Positions 47,001 through 57,739 of a stretch of 64,000 nucleotides of DNA are shown one piece after another. Position numbers and translations under genes: made by a program. The notes beneath the pieces are model-generated. The model did no database searches. It had not been told where the DNA came from and worked only from the letters and a program-made list of their open reading frames with translations. This DNA is from Echiichthys vipera (taxonomy: Eukaryota > Chordata > Actinopteri > Perciformes > Trachinidae). Numbering within the stretch: position 1 is the stretch's first letter; every line of letters begins with the position of its first letter. The stretch covers positions 14,699,326-14,763,325 of the forward strand of contig OY829658.1 of the NCBI GenBank assembly GCA_963691815.1, written 5' to 3'.

Positions 47001-50000
47001 GTGGCCTCGAGACCTCTCTCGTCGTGAGGAGAGGAGGCAAGGAAAGGAATCAATGATGTACAAACTGAGAAATGAGGAGAGGGGTAAGGTGTAAAGGGGT
47101 TTTACGATGCTGACCAGACAGGGACTAAAGTGGGCCAGTGTACAACTGGTCTGGGGTGTAAGTATTTGTCACAATCATAATTCTGTTCCATTGGCTTCTC
47201 TCCTTAGCTGTTATCCCATTACACTCACCTGTTGTAGTGGTTCATCTATGAAACTGGAGCCAGTCAGTCTCCTGTCAATCTTTATAGGCTTCATCTCCAG
47301 CTTCATCTCATCCAGTGTCTGAAAGTGACAAAAGGAAAATTAATTAAAACTGCAATGATCTACAAGGTAAATGGCAAGCACACTTCATCAATAAAGGAAC
47401 TTGATTTAAGACTAATTAATTAGTTTGTGCAGGCAAGGTCAAAATATGTGTGTACTTAGTCGTGCTTTTACCTTTAGTATACCAATTTGTGTGGGTGGCA
47501 AGAAAGACTGCTCGCACTTTTCCAGGTGTTTCTCTGAGTTGATCTTTCCATAGAGCAGAGTGACCGCAAAGCCCCTGGAAAACAGAAGTGAGAATGAGAG
47601 AACAGCTAAAAACTTACCCATCAGGTGTTGTGGTAAATGTGAAAGAGAGCTTGCTTATGTGACGACATGATGGTTGGTTGTCTTCCTGCTCACCCTCCAA
47701 TGAAGCAGAAGATATAAAAGGCCAAGTAGAATATGGCAAAGGGTCCAAAGGTGACGAGGAAGAGCACGACTCCAAGACCCCCCCATCCCCAGATGGACAA
47801 ACTGGCCTGTAAAACACACACAAACACAAAACATAGGTTAAATACTCACTGCACTTCAGTTTATACTTTAACCTGCCCAGAGAACATTAGATTTGGTCTG
47901 AAGAAAGACTCGCTCAGTAATCCCCGACAAAGCCATTCACATATTCTCTCAGTGACAGACTTTATGATAGATCTTTTAATAGGAAGATTAAGACTCTTAA
48001 GAGATTAAGAGACTTTTTTTTTTATTTTTGAACAATTAACCATTTGTGTCGGATATTAATTTACTGTACGCAGTAAGTCCTATATTTTCAATTTTGCAGG
48101 GTGACATGTGCAGAGGGTATTCCCCAGATCACAATGATCAACAATATATCAACTAATTAGCCTACTTATCACTCATTTACTTGTGATTTGTTTTGGATTT
48201 CTTCATGATTTATTTAAGGTCTATAGGGGACTTACAACACATTTGTTCTATGTTAACAAAACACTTTCATCATTCAATCATGAATACATTTTTTGCTGAG
48301 GATTTGTTAATTAACTAAAGGCTTATAAATGACTTATGACTGGTCAGTATTATACTGATTAGACAATTGTGCAGTGGAATGACATCATCCGCAGGAAAAA
48401 AAAATTCTCAACTATACTACACCTTAGATGTCGGCACAGGAAAAGATTATTTAAAAAGAAACTGTGGTGTGTTGTATTGGTAGGAGAGTGTCAGTGATAG
48501 ACTGTGTGTGTGGCATACTCGTGTGTCACATCCTATGGTTTTCCTGTTATTGTCAGTGCAGGAAACCAAGCTCTTGTTTCCAGCTAGCAGCTCTGTGTCC
48601 CAGTTCTCCACATAAGTTTCTCTAGTGGCTCCATCTCATACTATGCTAATGCTACAGATGCAACCAGAAAACGTGGTTGTCCAGTGTTGGAGATATCCGC
48701 CGTAGAGATGTCTACCTACTCTCTAATACAATGGAACTAGATGGCACTTGGTATGTGGTGCTCAACGCGCCTAAAAAGTAAATTTAAGAAACAGCAGCGT
48801 TTCTTTCTAGAAATCATGACCCAGTTACTCAAGATAATCAACAGAATTGTTTATGAGCAGTTTCCTGTAGAAACTATTTTCTCTCTACCGAACTACACCC
48901 ACCAACCAATCGCAGGAGAAGGAAGCTTACTCATGGATAAGAGGCTTACGCTCGTGACAGCGTGAAATGTAAACATTAATGGCGTCCTCCTCGGCTGAGC
49001 TGTAGCTTTCACAAGCTCAAGTGAGCTAGCAGCATCAGTGAGCTATGAACTAATGTCCACAAGATACAGCAATGTCGGCCCACGAGCCTCTCAACCATGC
49101 AGTACTAGTAGTAGTAGTAGTAGTCGTGTAGTTCAGCAGAAAGAAAATAGTTCCTACATAAAACTGATAACAACCAGGTCTATGGATTATTTTGAATAAA
49201 GGGGTCATGATCTCTGAAAAAGGTCAATGCTGTTGAGTTTTCAAATGTATTTTTGAGTGTCATCTTGAGCCAATATATTTGAGAGAAGGCAGGCATCTCT
49301 ATGGCCTATATCTCCAAAACTGTACATCTCAAAACTAAACAATCTGGATTGATTAACAGCACTACGGGGTTTATTATATATTAAATTTGATGTATGGGTG
49401 AACTGTAACTTGAAATTAACTTCCAAATATTGATCAGTACCAGTTATACAGGCTCTACAGTGTTTGTGTGTGTATGTATGGTGGGGGTTATTATGTGAAG
49501 GATGAGCCTTCCATAGAGCTATACAAACTTGACTGTCCTGTCAAGCTGGACTGATGAAACCATGCCATGCAAACCGTAGCAAAGTATTATAATAAACAAT
49601 GTCATGAGGTAATGTGAAAAATGCAGTCATCTACGCAATGGTGGTTCTGTAAACACACTATAACGGTCACAGTCTTGCCATGGAGCCATCAGATAGACAG
49701 ACACCATCATCATCAGTGATGATCTTCGGCTGCCCTACATTCATACTAGAGTTCCTTAGATAAGGAGATCCACTGATGGAGCCAGATAGGGACAGACAGA
49801 GCTTCCTCAGGACACTGAGACATTGTTCTCTCTGCTACAGCCAGCTATGGACAATCACACACTTGCTGCCAAATGGGCTTGCTAGCCTACAATGTAAAGC
49901 ATGACCACAACAGAGGTTATTGACAATCGATGCTAAGCAATCTATTGGTAAAGAATATGGTCAGTATAACAGACATTTGTGAAACAGGCTAAGTGCAACC

Positions 50001-53000
50001 TGTGGCTACACCAGCTTGCAAATTCAAAATGTTTATTTATTACTAGAAAATGCCTCAGAAAACCCATTCATTCTTACATATTACTAAAATCAGTACAATG
50101 CATTCAACAATGACTTCCCGATGACATTTTATTCTGTTTCTACTCCCTATCAGGGTAATTTGATATTGAGTATCTGTTTATGCCAATATCAGTAATACCA
50201 AACAAAATAGCCGTTGTGCCACCAACTGCTCAGAGAATGTCACAGCATGGTTCAGGTTTAATGAATCTATGAAAAAGCTGCATATGAGGGTGCATCATAA
50301 ATATACACATTTAATCTCTAAAGTAATACATTTCCAAAATCTTACCATCAGTAATAAAAACCAATATGGTTTTTATCCAATGGCCAATGCCGATATTTAG
50401 AGAGCAAGGTTGCCCAAGGCCGTTATATAATGCCAATGTTGACAAGGGGGCTTGCAGATGTGTAAAATCGTCTGACAGATCAATCCCCCATTTACATGTA
50501 AATGGTCAGTAATAAGGTCTATTCCCTTCCACCTAACATATTTTAACCCGAATGCTTACATATTTTAATGCGTTACTAATAACGCAAGACGTTGTGGACT
50601 GAAGAGTTTTTCTTCTTTGTTGAATCTTCTGGACTGACAGCATAGTAAGGAAACACACAATATATTCCTTAATGTAGAAACCAGCTCATGTTTAACACAC
50701 AGTATACACTACATGATCAAGATCAAGTCTCCCAGCAGAAATGTAGCCGTGTTAACCAAGTTTCTCTAAATCCCTTATCCATATTAAGAAAGTGGATACT
50801 CTTATAGACAAGAAGTTTAGGAAATCAGGTTATTGCAAAAATGCTGTCTATAAGTGTAGTGAGTGCATTTGAATACACTGGTGTCTGTACTGAAGAATGT
50901 GTGCAAACTGGCTAGACTACCACCTCTTTCTCAAGTCCTAACTAGCTAGGACAAAGTCACTAATAGCAGGGCTAACTCTCTGGGAAGAGAATACGGCTGG
51001 TCAAAGAAGAGGAATATTATTACAGTTGAGCTAGGAGTGGCAGGAATACAAAGGAATGTTATTCACAGAGCAGTTTATGCCATGCCAGAGACTCTGACTT
51101 AAATAACCTGTTATAAGCCACAATGTTGTCGCCATTTGCAAACCGCATTGAACACAAGGCAATGACTTTCATGCAAAGTTAGCATATCTCAGTGAACAGC
51201 TTGACCTATAGTAACACATCTACTCCGTTTACCTTTCACCCACACAGTAATCACAAAGGCAGCTGCCTCACTGTTGGTTCAGTAGCTTTCGACAGCCCAC
51301 TGCAGTCATCTCCGACACATTTATTACCACCAGGCCTAAGCTACATGCTAACAGACGACTGTATTATACACGCACATGATAAAAGTATGATAATAAAGTC
51401 TGTGGATTAACCTTAGACAGCAGCTACTCACTTGACCTCTCTTGTGAACAACACAGACTTTAGCAAGCAGGATTCAAGAGCAAATTGCTAGAGACAGTCA
51501 GAGCTGGCTACATTATTTTGAAAAACATTTGAATTCCTTCAAGACTGATGTAGTGGATGTGGGCCGGGTTTGTGCTTGCCAGAACAAACTGTAAGCAGTT
51601 TTTCCTCCAAGTGTTTTATAAGAGCATGGCTAGTTTTTTCACTGATACTGAGGTTAGATAGGCAAATTTAAAAAACAAAAACAAAAAAAAAACTTGACTT
51701 GCTTTAATTTGAACATTATTATCAGGAATTGCTATTTATTTTGTCATTTGCCTTTTTGTTGGTGTTAAGGACATTTTTTCCACAGTAAAAGAAATACTAT
51801 CCAAGTCTATGCTACCAAATGCAGTCATTACCAGAGAAAGTATTAGAATGTAGTTCAGACAAGTAACGCAAGTCTGGTCTGACGTCAATAGTGAGCAGCA
51901 GTGAATGTGGCTGTGGACGCTTGGCTCTGTAGGAGAGGCGATAACCGACACTCTTGAGTCATTACAGCTTACACAGGCTTTTAAACATGAACCATCTGCT
52001 CCAGTGATTAACACCCATGCCCATCGGGAACGCACACATCTAAACATCTAAGCAATTTCTTACGCAACCCATACTGAATAGACAATACTTCTCTGAGTCT
52101 CTGAACAAGATGTCTGCAAGTTAGACGGAATGTGGTTGTGTCTGTTGTTAAAAAAATATAAACTTGGCCTAATTCATTCAACTGACCACCCAGCCTCAGT
52201 GACAAGTGCTCTATGATAAAGATGTATTTATTATGTTAGCATAATGGCCACTTCACTACAACACTAAAATAATAATTTCTTATTAATAACAAAAATCACA
52301 AATCTAGTCTTATTCTGATTCATGTCCTAGCTCTGTTTCTTGCTCTCTTTCAATGCCTAGTAGCATCTTCAACAGTGCATAAACTAAATGTTTTAAAACC
52401 CTGCCACATAGAGAGGTTAGGTTTTTGAGCAGCGCTACACTTTTGGACATCCTTGACTCCAGGCCCGTTCAGACATGCACACACAGCCTCTTATCTGTGT
52501 CTTTGAGATTATCATTTCCCAGATTTTCTGGCACAACATAAAATACATGCACAACTACACACATATTGCACTGAACATATACAGACACATACGTTTGGGA
52601 AGAATTGCTCAAGGGTGGATATTGCCATTTTTGTGATCTATGCTCAGGTCCACAAATGCTTAGCTGCAGCCCCATAAGTGTAGTCATTGGACGAGAGGTC
52701 AACTCAGCCCATTAAAGCTCTCTTGTGGGAGATCTGTGGTTAACGCTTCAGAGGGAGAGAAAGTGAGTGGGGCAACTAATCACACTGGTCTAATCCACCA
52801 GGACCACCATAATACAAAGAGCTACCACATAAGCTTTAGGATTAAATAACTAGAATGAACAGAGTACAAAAGTAAGACTGTGCAATTAAGAAAATAACAC
52901 CAGTTATAATTTCCAGCGAGGACTTGAAAAACGTCTTGTCTTGTCATTTAAAATGAGAACTGAAATTGTCAGGATTTTAAGGAGATATAAACAAATCCTC

Positions 53001-56000
53001 CACACCAGAAGACACTGCAGGGGTTCACTTTTGGTGGCAGGTTGAAATGTGGAAAGTGATAGTAACATGGTTCTGACTAAAATTGTGAGGCCGTACAGTG
53101 ACAATGATAGGTTTTTCAATGTAGTGAGTCTTTGACTCACAGGTGATCATTTGAGCATGTCCCAAGGAAATAGAGTTGGCCCCCAATTAGTGTTTTAAAA
53201 ATAATTGAATTAGAAAACTAAATTGATTTGGATACATGGTCATGATCAACATGAGTGAATCCAGCATCGATCAGTGGCCATGTTTATTCCTGGTTGTTGA
53301 AATGAAATATGTGCAGCGTGGATTGGTCTTGTTGCAACAAGGGCATTTAGTTTCTCCCATGATGGAGCACAGGATCTTGTCTGCGCAAGATAGATGCAGA
53401 GATGGTAAAAAAACGGTGACCAGTCGGTGGATTTTTTTTTATAGCAAGGTTTCTTTTGTTTATTTCTATGATTCCAACACTTAATTGTTGTTCACAGTGT
53501 GACATTATTAGGGGAAAATAGGGTGCGTCCCCTGGACGGTCAATAGCGAGTTTACTGGAGGAAGCGCAACATCACTGGCTGTAATACTTTAACTGTAACA
53601 CAGTAACTTATTTTCAAATTTTTACGTAAACATTACCCTGGTATGTTGTCGTGTCCACTGACAGGTTGGCTGAAATATTTCCAGCAGCATGTCTAACCTA
53701 TTCTGTCATCTGAAGGTGGTCAGCCTTCTGCTGTCAAATCACTGACAGCCCACACTAACAAACAACAGGCAGTAGAGCAGATACTGGGAAAACCTAGCTG
53801 CTGGCTAATTCAAAACCTGTGCTGAGCAATCCCCTGCTAACAAGCCTTGGGCTACCATTAAATTAACTAAATTAACATTAAGTTGAGAAACAAGTAAAGC
53901 AGGAGAGCAAACAAGCCCAAATGATCCACTCTTCAACAGGCCAATGATCTTATAATGAACCCAGCAATTCATACACATACAACTTGAGATCATTTAAAAA
54001 ACGTGTTCTTTCGTAATCACAGAAAATCTGGTGTTTGAACAACAGAGTGCTCCACCTCCCACATATTTGAAAGACCGGTTAACATGTCACAAGTGGGGTA
54101 TGTGAGAGGATACATAGTAGCACTAACCGCCATTTCCAGTATCTGTACAGTGGGGATAAAAATGTCAGCGAGCAAAGTTTTATTATCACAAATTATGCTT
54201 TTCTATCAGTTTATGGTAGCACCAACACGGACGCGTTGTTTTTAGCTTTGATTTGTCACCCAGATGTAGCATAGATCCCACAAACAATACCCGGGGGCCA
54301 TGGTGAGGTATTTAGCCAACTACTCACTAGCTCTATGGCTGACTACCATTTTGTTCACCTATTTTTCTCTCTAATTTGGTATTGCCAGCTCCCCTGAGCT
54401 GTAGTTTGACACCACTATTACCCTGGGGAGAGTGTGGAATCAGCCACATGCTTCTTTTGATACATACTCCCAGTCTACTTCTTTCACTGTCTAGCATACC
54501 TTGAGGTTTGATGTGATTCTCCAGAGATCCCGAACAACTAGTAGGAATTCCTAGAACAGAATCTTTCCACCACTTGGAATAAGGAACAAGCCAGAGGCTC
54601 ATCTACTGTAAATTATACCTCGGCCACTGCAGTAGTTAGCGTCTGCATAATCACTGCTGCCCCAAATGTGTTGTTTTGTTACATTTAGCAGCTGAAGCAA
54701 TTCAAAGGCAAATGGTACATAAAACTGATACACGTAATAAAGCATAATACATTCATTACTGGTGACACAAGTCTAACTAATGCCAAATGTAAAGTGTATT
54801 ATGTGTCTCGGAATGACTTGCAGACACACAATATCTGGATACTAGACACAGGTCTGGATGGGGCTTTATTCTTGAAAGGTGTCAGCTTGTTTGGCAGGGC
54901 AACCTTTTCCATTTTCTGAAGGAAGGAGGGACAAGTGTACTAGATGACAAGCAGGCCTGATGTGTCAGCGTGCCGGCCTTAATTTCTACCGAGCTTTGAT
55001 TAAGACACCTTAATGAGATTTAGCCAGAGGTGAAAAGGACTGAGATAACTTTGTGTGCCTGTGAACGGACACACAATGCACTCACATCTCCATACAACAC
55101 ACTAAGTCAGTGCACAAAGGTCTATCCATTAATAAGCTATGTGTGTAGGCCATTTGCTCAAAGGAGTTAATCACAGTCTGAAAGAAAGAAAGTCCATGCC
55201 AATGTTTACAGCCAAGCTTGATCTTACTATCAAATGTGTAACAGCAGAAAGGAAAGATTTCGATAAAGATGACAGCTGAAAGGCCTCGATTTGTATTGAA
55301 ACTAGTTCCTACATCTTCTGTAATATCAACCCCACTTTAAATTCATTATAAAGAGGTCATCACAAAGCTGGTGTGAAGCCAAAGCTCTTCACAGAATGGT
55401 CCAATACAAGCAAATAATTTACTTCAGACCAAAGGTTAAGAGCTACGAAGCTATAGTTTGCACTTGACTGAACATTACACAGAAATTAGTACTCACTGTC
55501 AGACATGCAGAATAGTGCAGTCAGTGACAGCTAAAGCCTTATTACCAAAGATAAACCTGTACTTAAACTGCTGGAGAGGTGCCTAGATGAGGCCAGGTCA
55601 CCTGCCGCTCAGGTGAGGTGGACAGTGCCGTCCATTTGCTTGTCAGCAGATGTCACGGCCAGTAGTCTTTCCAAAATCAGGAAACCAGCGTGCATTGAGA
55701 AACTGCATCACGTGAGAACTTAAGCAAAACTACAATGTCATCACAAATCACACTCACAAACGGCCTGTCAGGTGGAATGATCACTAAAAGACAATGCATA
55801 ATCTCTATGACCACTGGACAGCAACAATGGACTGAAGACACTATTAAGCTTCTGATGGGTCAGTTTGCTTGTGTCTGACAAGAGAGGGGAGCTACTCTGA
55901 CCAACAGTCTGGCTACTAAGTGCCACTGGAAACCTAGCATATTTTACACCATTCCACACAATGCCCAATCCCGCCCTTTTGTAAGGCATTTCCTTTTTGT

Positions 56001-56836
56001 GGCATTTTTTATTCTATTTCAGGGTTTTATTGTTGATTTAGTCAATAATTTTGTCTACTTCTACCACTGGTTGCTCGTCACTTCAGATCCTATTTAATTG
56101 TGTTCTTTCATTTTCTATTTCACATTTCAGTGCTATAAGCGCTGGTCTTCATGTTGTCTTCTTATTTGTATGATTTTACTGTAAAGCACTTTATGCTGCA
56201 TTTTTTGTATGAAGGGTGCTCTATAAATTAAGTTGTTTATTAGTATTATCTGTGTATACATGTCTCAGACCTTCCCCAAAGTAAAAGTAAAATTAGAATA
56301 AAAATGCCACAACACTCTTATCAATCTGGCAATCAGCTGTCACCGCTTTGTGTGCTTGTTACCAACCTAAACGTTAGCTGATCACAGAGAAAGCAGATAG
56401 GTAAGCAGTGGTGTTTTTAAAACCACCTTGCTGATACCAAATAGGTAACTTTGGTTCGCCTTTAACCCTGTATCCGTTTAAACAGCTAACGCCCAGCTCA
56501 CCTGTGTTTGTTGTGATGTAGAAATTCGTTGTTGAGGGACGTTACTCATAATCTAAACGCATAACGACACTACCGACATTGCCTGTGTTAAATCCAGCTC
56601 GGTGTCGACGGTGAGGATATCCATAAGCTCATCGTATTAACTTGGCGTTAACTGTGTAATCCCGGGTAGACCGCCACTTATAGCAGGCAGCCTTTCTGAA
56701 AGCACAGTCAGGCTGTGTGTTTACCTGTGGGGCTACCGCTAACTGTTAGCTGCTACAAGCTAACTAGCCGTGATGCCTCTCACTGGAAAACAAACTACAG
56801 TGACGACACACGCGTCTGACTTACCTCTGCAAACAT
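36009..56836 (-). CDS. snx13: Sorting nexin 13 (RGS-PX1)
   Basis: Membrane-anchored sorting nexin of ER/endolysosomal membranes, linked to lipid traffic and proposed as a G-alpha-s GAP. Twenty-five minus-strand exons: 56836-56825, 47806-47694, 47574-47472, 47318-47229, 45629-45508, 45385-45267, 44967-44863, 44753-44665, 44368-44285, 43836-43698, 43119-43031, 42798-42699, 42064-41871, 41752-41648, 41433-41263, 41098-41029, 40332-40190, 40036-39929, 39817-39707, 39509-39348, 39044-38973, 38874-38729, 37552-37484, 37399-37287, 36244-36009. Total 2865 nt, 954 residues (human 957-968). Hydrophobic anchor about residues 5-45 (GVVLFLVTFGPFAIFYLAFY); PXA about 97-284 (LRDYIQYWYYTLSEDESFLLE); RGS about 370-488 (LFFWLTVEGYRVTAQQQLE); PX about 560-685 with KTYRRYSDFHDFH; nexin-C about 800-910. 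The protein ends SSSLKR. Confidence 0.95.
36337..36901 (+). mobile_element. DNA transposon relic with MADF/Myb-like ORF fragment in the last snx13 intron
   Basis: CACTGTCCTTCCGCAC at 36337-36352 is exactly inverted at 36886-36901. From an ATG near 36583, the plus strand encodes AGLECLLQIWSDENIQKQ. After a one-base frame change it continues DKTHKNSEVYRKICKQ, the pattern of the trihelix/MADF-like DNA-binding domains carried by Harbinger-type transposons. The remainder is non-coding and unusually CpG-rich for an intron. The frameshift and truncation make it inactive. Assignment to a superfamily is inference. Confidence 0.6.
37766..38390 (+). mobile_element. Harbinger-like element relic in snx13 intron
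   Basis: CAGGGGCTGTA at 37766-37776 is exactly inverted at 38380-38390, and the similarity continues inward as CTCCTAA- and CTTAAG-rich arms. Inside, the ATG at 37973 encodes MAAAVSILERLNDSELLKRY. A frame change then gives LNQDGIMNVVD, resembling the N-terminus of PIF/Harbinger transposases. No 3-bp target duplication was convincing. The element is non-autonomous and decayed. Confidence 0.65.
40975..41015 (+). repeat. (CT)n tract next to a snx13 splice donor
   Basis: A CTCTCT run lies about 20 bases beyond the donor of the 41098-41029 exon, on its intron side. Confidence 0.8.
43951..44192 (-). mobile_element. tRNA-derived SINE with (CT)n body, minus strand
   Basis: On the minus strand a tRNA-like head starts near 44192: GCTCTTGTAGCTCAACTGATAGATGCACC holds the A box and GGGTTCTACCC the B box. 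The head is followed by a GCATGTTGTCGCC segment, a long (CT)n tract (44085-44000) and the tail TACTATCAAATAAAGGC. It lies in a snx13 intron. The (GA)n visible on the plus strand belongs to this element. Confidence 0.8.
54089..54215 (+). repeat. 127-bp dispersed repeat, copy 1
   Basis: Starts ACAAGTGGGGTATGTGAGAG and matches 57194-57320 with only scattered substitutions, in the same orientation. Confidence 0.85.
55990..56245 (+). mobile_element. LINE 3' tail
   Basis: TTTTACTGTAAAGCACTTTATGCTGC...GGTGCTCTATAAATTAAG followed by TTGTTTATTAGTATT is the standard fish LINE terminus. The upstream part is degenerate, so the 5' limit is approximate. Confidence 0.6.
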
Positions 56837-57030
56837 TATCTAAAAGGCTGTGCGTGCGGTGGCTCTGGCTAACCCCACCACATTGTAACATGCGTAGAGG
56901 AGAGGTATTTTCTCGGTTAAAAACGGTCGTATTTCCAGTCTCCGTACTCTCTTCGGAGCGTCGCCATGTTTGCAAAGGTTTACGTCGCGGGTGCCCCCGT
57001 TTCTGGACGTCACCGTGTGATTGGCTGGAG
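56837..57030 (-). promoter_or_regulatory. snx13 promoter / 5' UTR
   Basis: CpG-rich sequence directly upstream of the ATG at 56836. A CCAAT box lies on the minus strand (ATTGG at 57020-57024) and a CRE-like GGTGACGTCC at about 57005-57014. No TATA box was seen. The arrangement fits a housekeeping promoter. Confidence 0.55.
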
Positions 57031-57193
57031 CAGCGATGACGCAGAAACACACCCGTGACTGATTGATGGACACACATGCAGCTATAATCACGACTGAATG
57101 ACCCAAATTAGAGGAAAGTCTGTATATCTTACTCGGGTTTACATACGTGTGCAGTGAATGCTTGATTTAGAATATGTCAAATAAAAAGAATGA

Positions 57194-57320
57194 ACAAGTG
57201 GGGTACGTGAGAGGATACATAGTAGCACTAACAGCCCTTTCCAGTATGTGCACAGTGGGGATAAAAATGTCAGAGAGCAAAGTTTTATGATCACAAATTA
57301 TGCTTTTCTGTCAGTTCATG
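57194..57320 (+). repeat. 127-bp dispersed repeat, copy 2
   Basis: Direct-orientation partner of 54089-54215. It lies about 360 bases upstream of the snx13 start codon, on the other side of exon 1 from copy 1. Confidence 0.85.
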
Positions 57321-57520
57321 TTTTACAAAAACACAACATTAAAGATTGAAGATGTAGAATCTTTTTTTAAAAGCTATATTTAAAAAATACACCCAAGGGG
57401 CGTTTTAAGGGGTACAGAATGAAGTAATTGCTTTTCCATAAAAAAATATTTAATCTGAATTAATATTTTGACATTTTTTTGACGGGTTTGACACTGAAGT
57501 TCTGTTACATTGTAGTAGCC

Positions 57521-57733
57521 TTTAAGCGGCAGGTAGTGCGGGTTGTCAGGGTTGTCTGTTGTTGGGAGCAGCTACTGTAGGCTGGCACCGGGTGAAATGG
57601 AGGTTGCCAATCCTGCAGCTGCTTTCTGAAAACCAGAGTCAATCTAGGCCAAGTTTTCACTGGATGGACTGAGATAAAGGAGTTCAGCGCCATTAAAACG
57701 CACGCCGAAATGGCTATGTTTCTCCTTGATCGG
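57521..57733 (+). other. Weak candidate first exon of a rightward transcript
   Basis: A moderately GC-rich stretch ends ATGGCTATGTTTCTCCTTGATCG at a consensus donor GTAAGC (57734). It would encode MAMFLLD before an intron. No downstream exon continues it convincingly; the exon-like segment at about 59069-59157 hits a stop in the joined frame. It could be non-coding or chance. Confidence 0.2.
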
Positions 57734-57739
57734 TAAGCT

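Larger units (their letters stand above)
47807..56824 (-). other. snx13 intron 1 (about 9 kb)
   Basis: The largest snx13 intron, with donor GTAAGT at 56824-56819 and acceptor TTTTACAG before 47806. Mostly unique-looking AT-rich sequence. It contains a short (TAG)n run at about 49107-49124, one copy of a 127-bp repeat at 54089-54215 and a LINE tail near 56000-56240. No exon-like frame was supported. Confidence 0.6.

Noticed and set aside
53236..53484. 82-codon plus frame in snx13 intron 1
   Set aside because: No splice context, no family signature and a poly-T/A-rich region.
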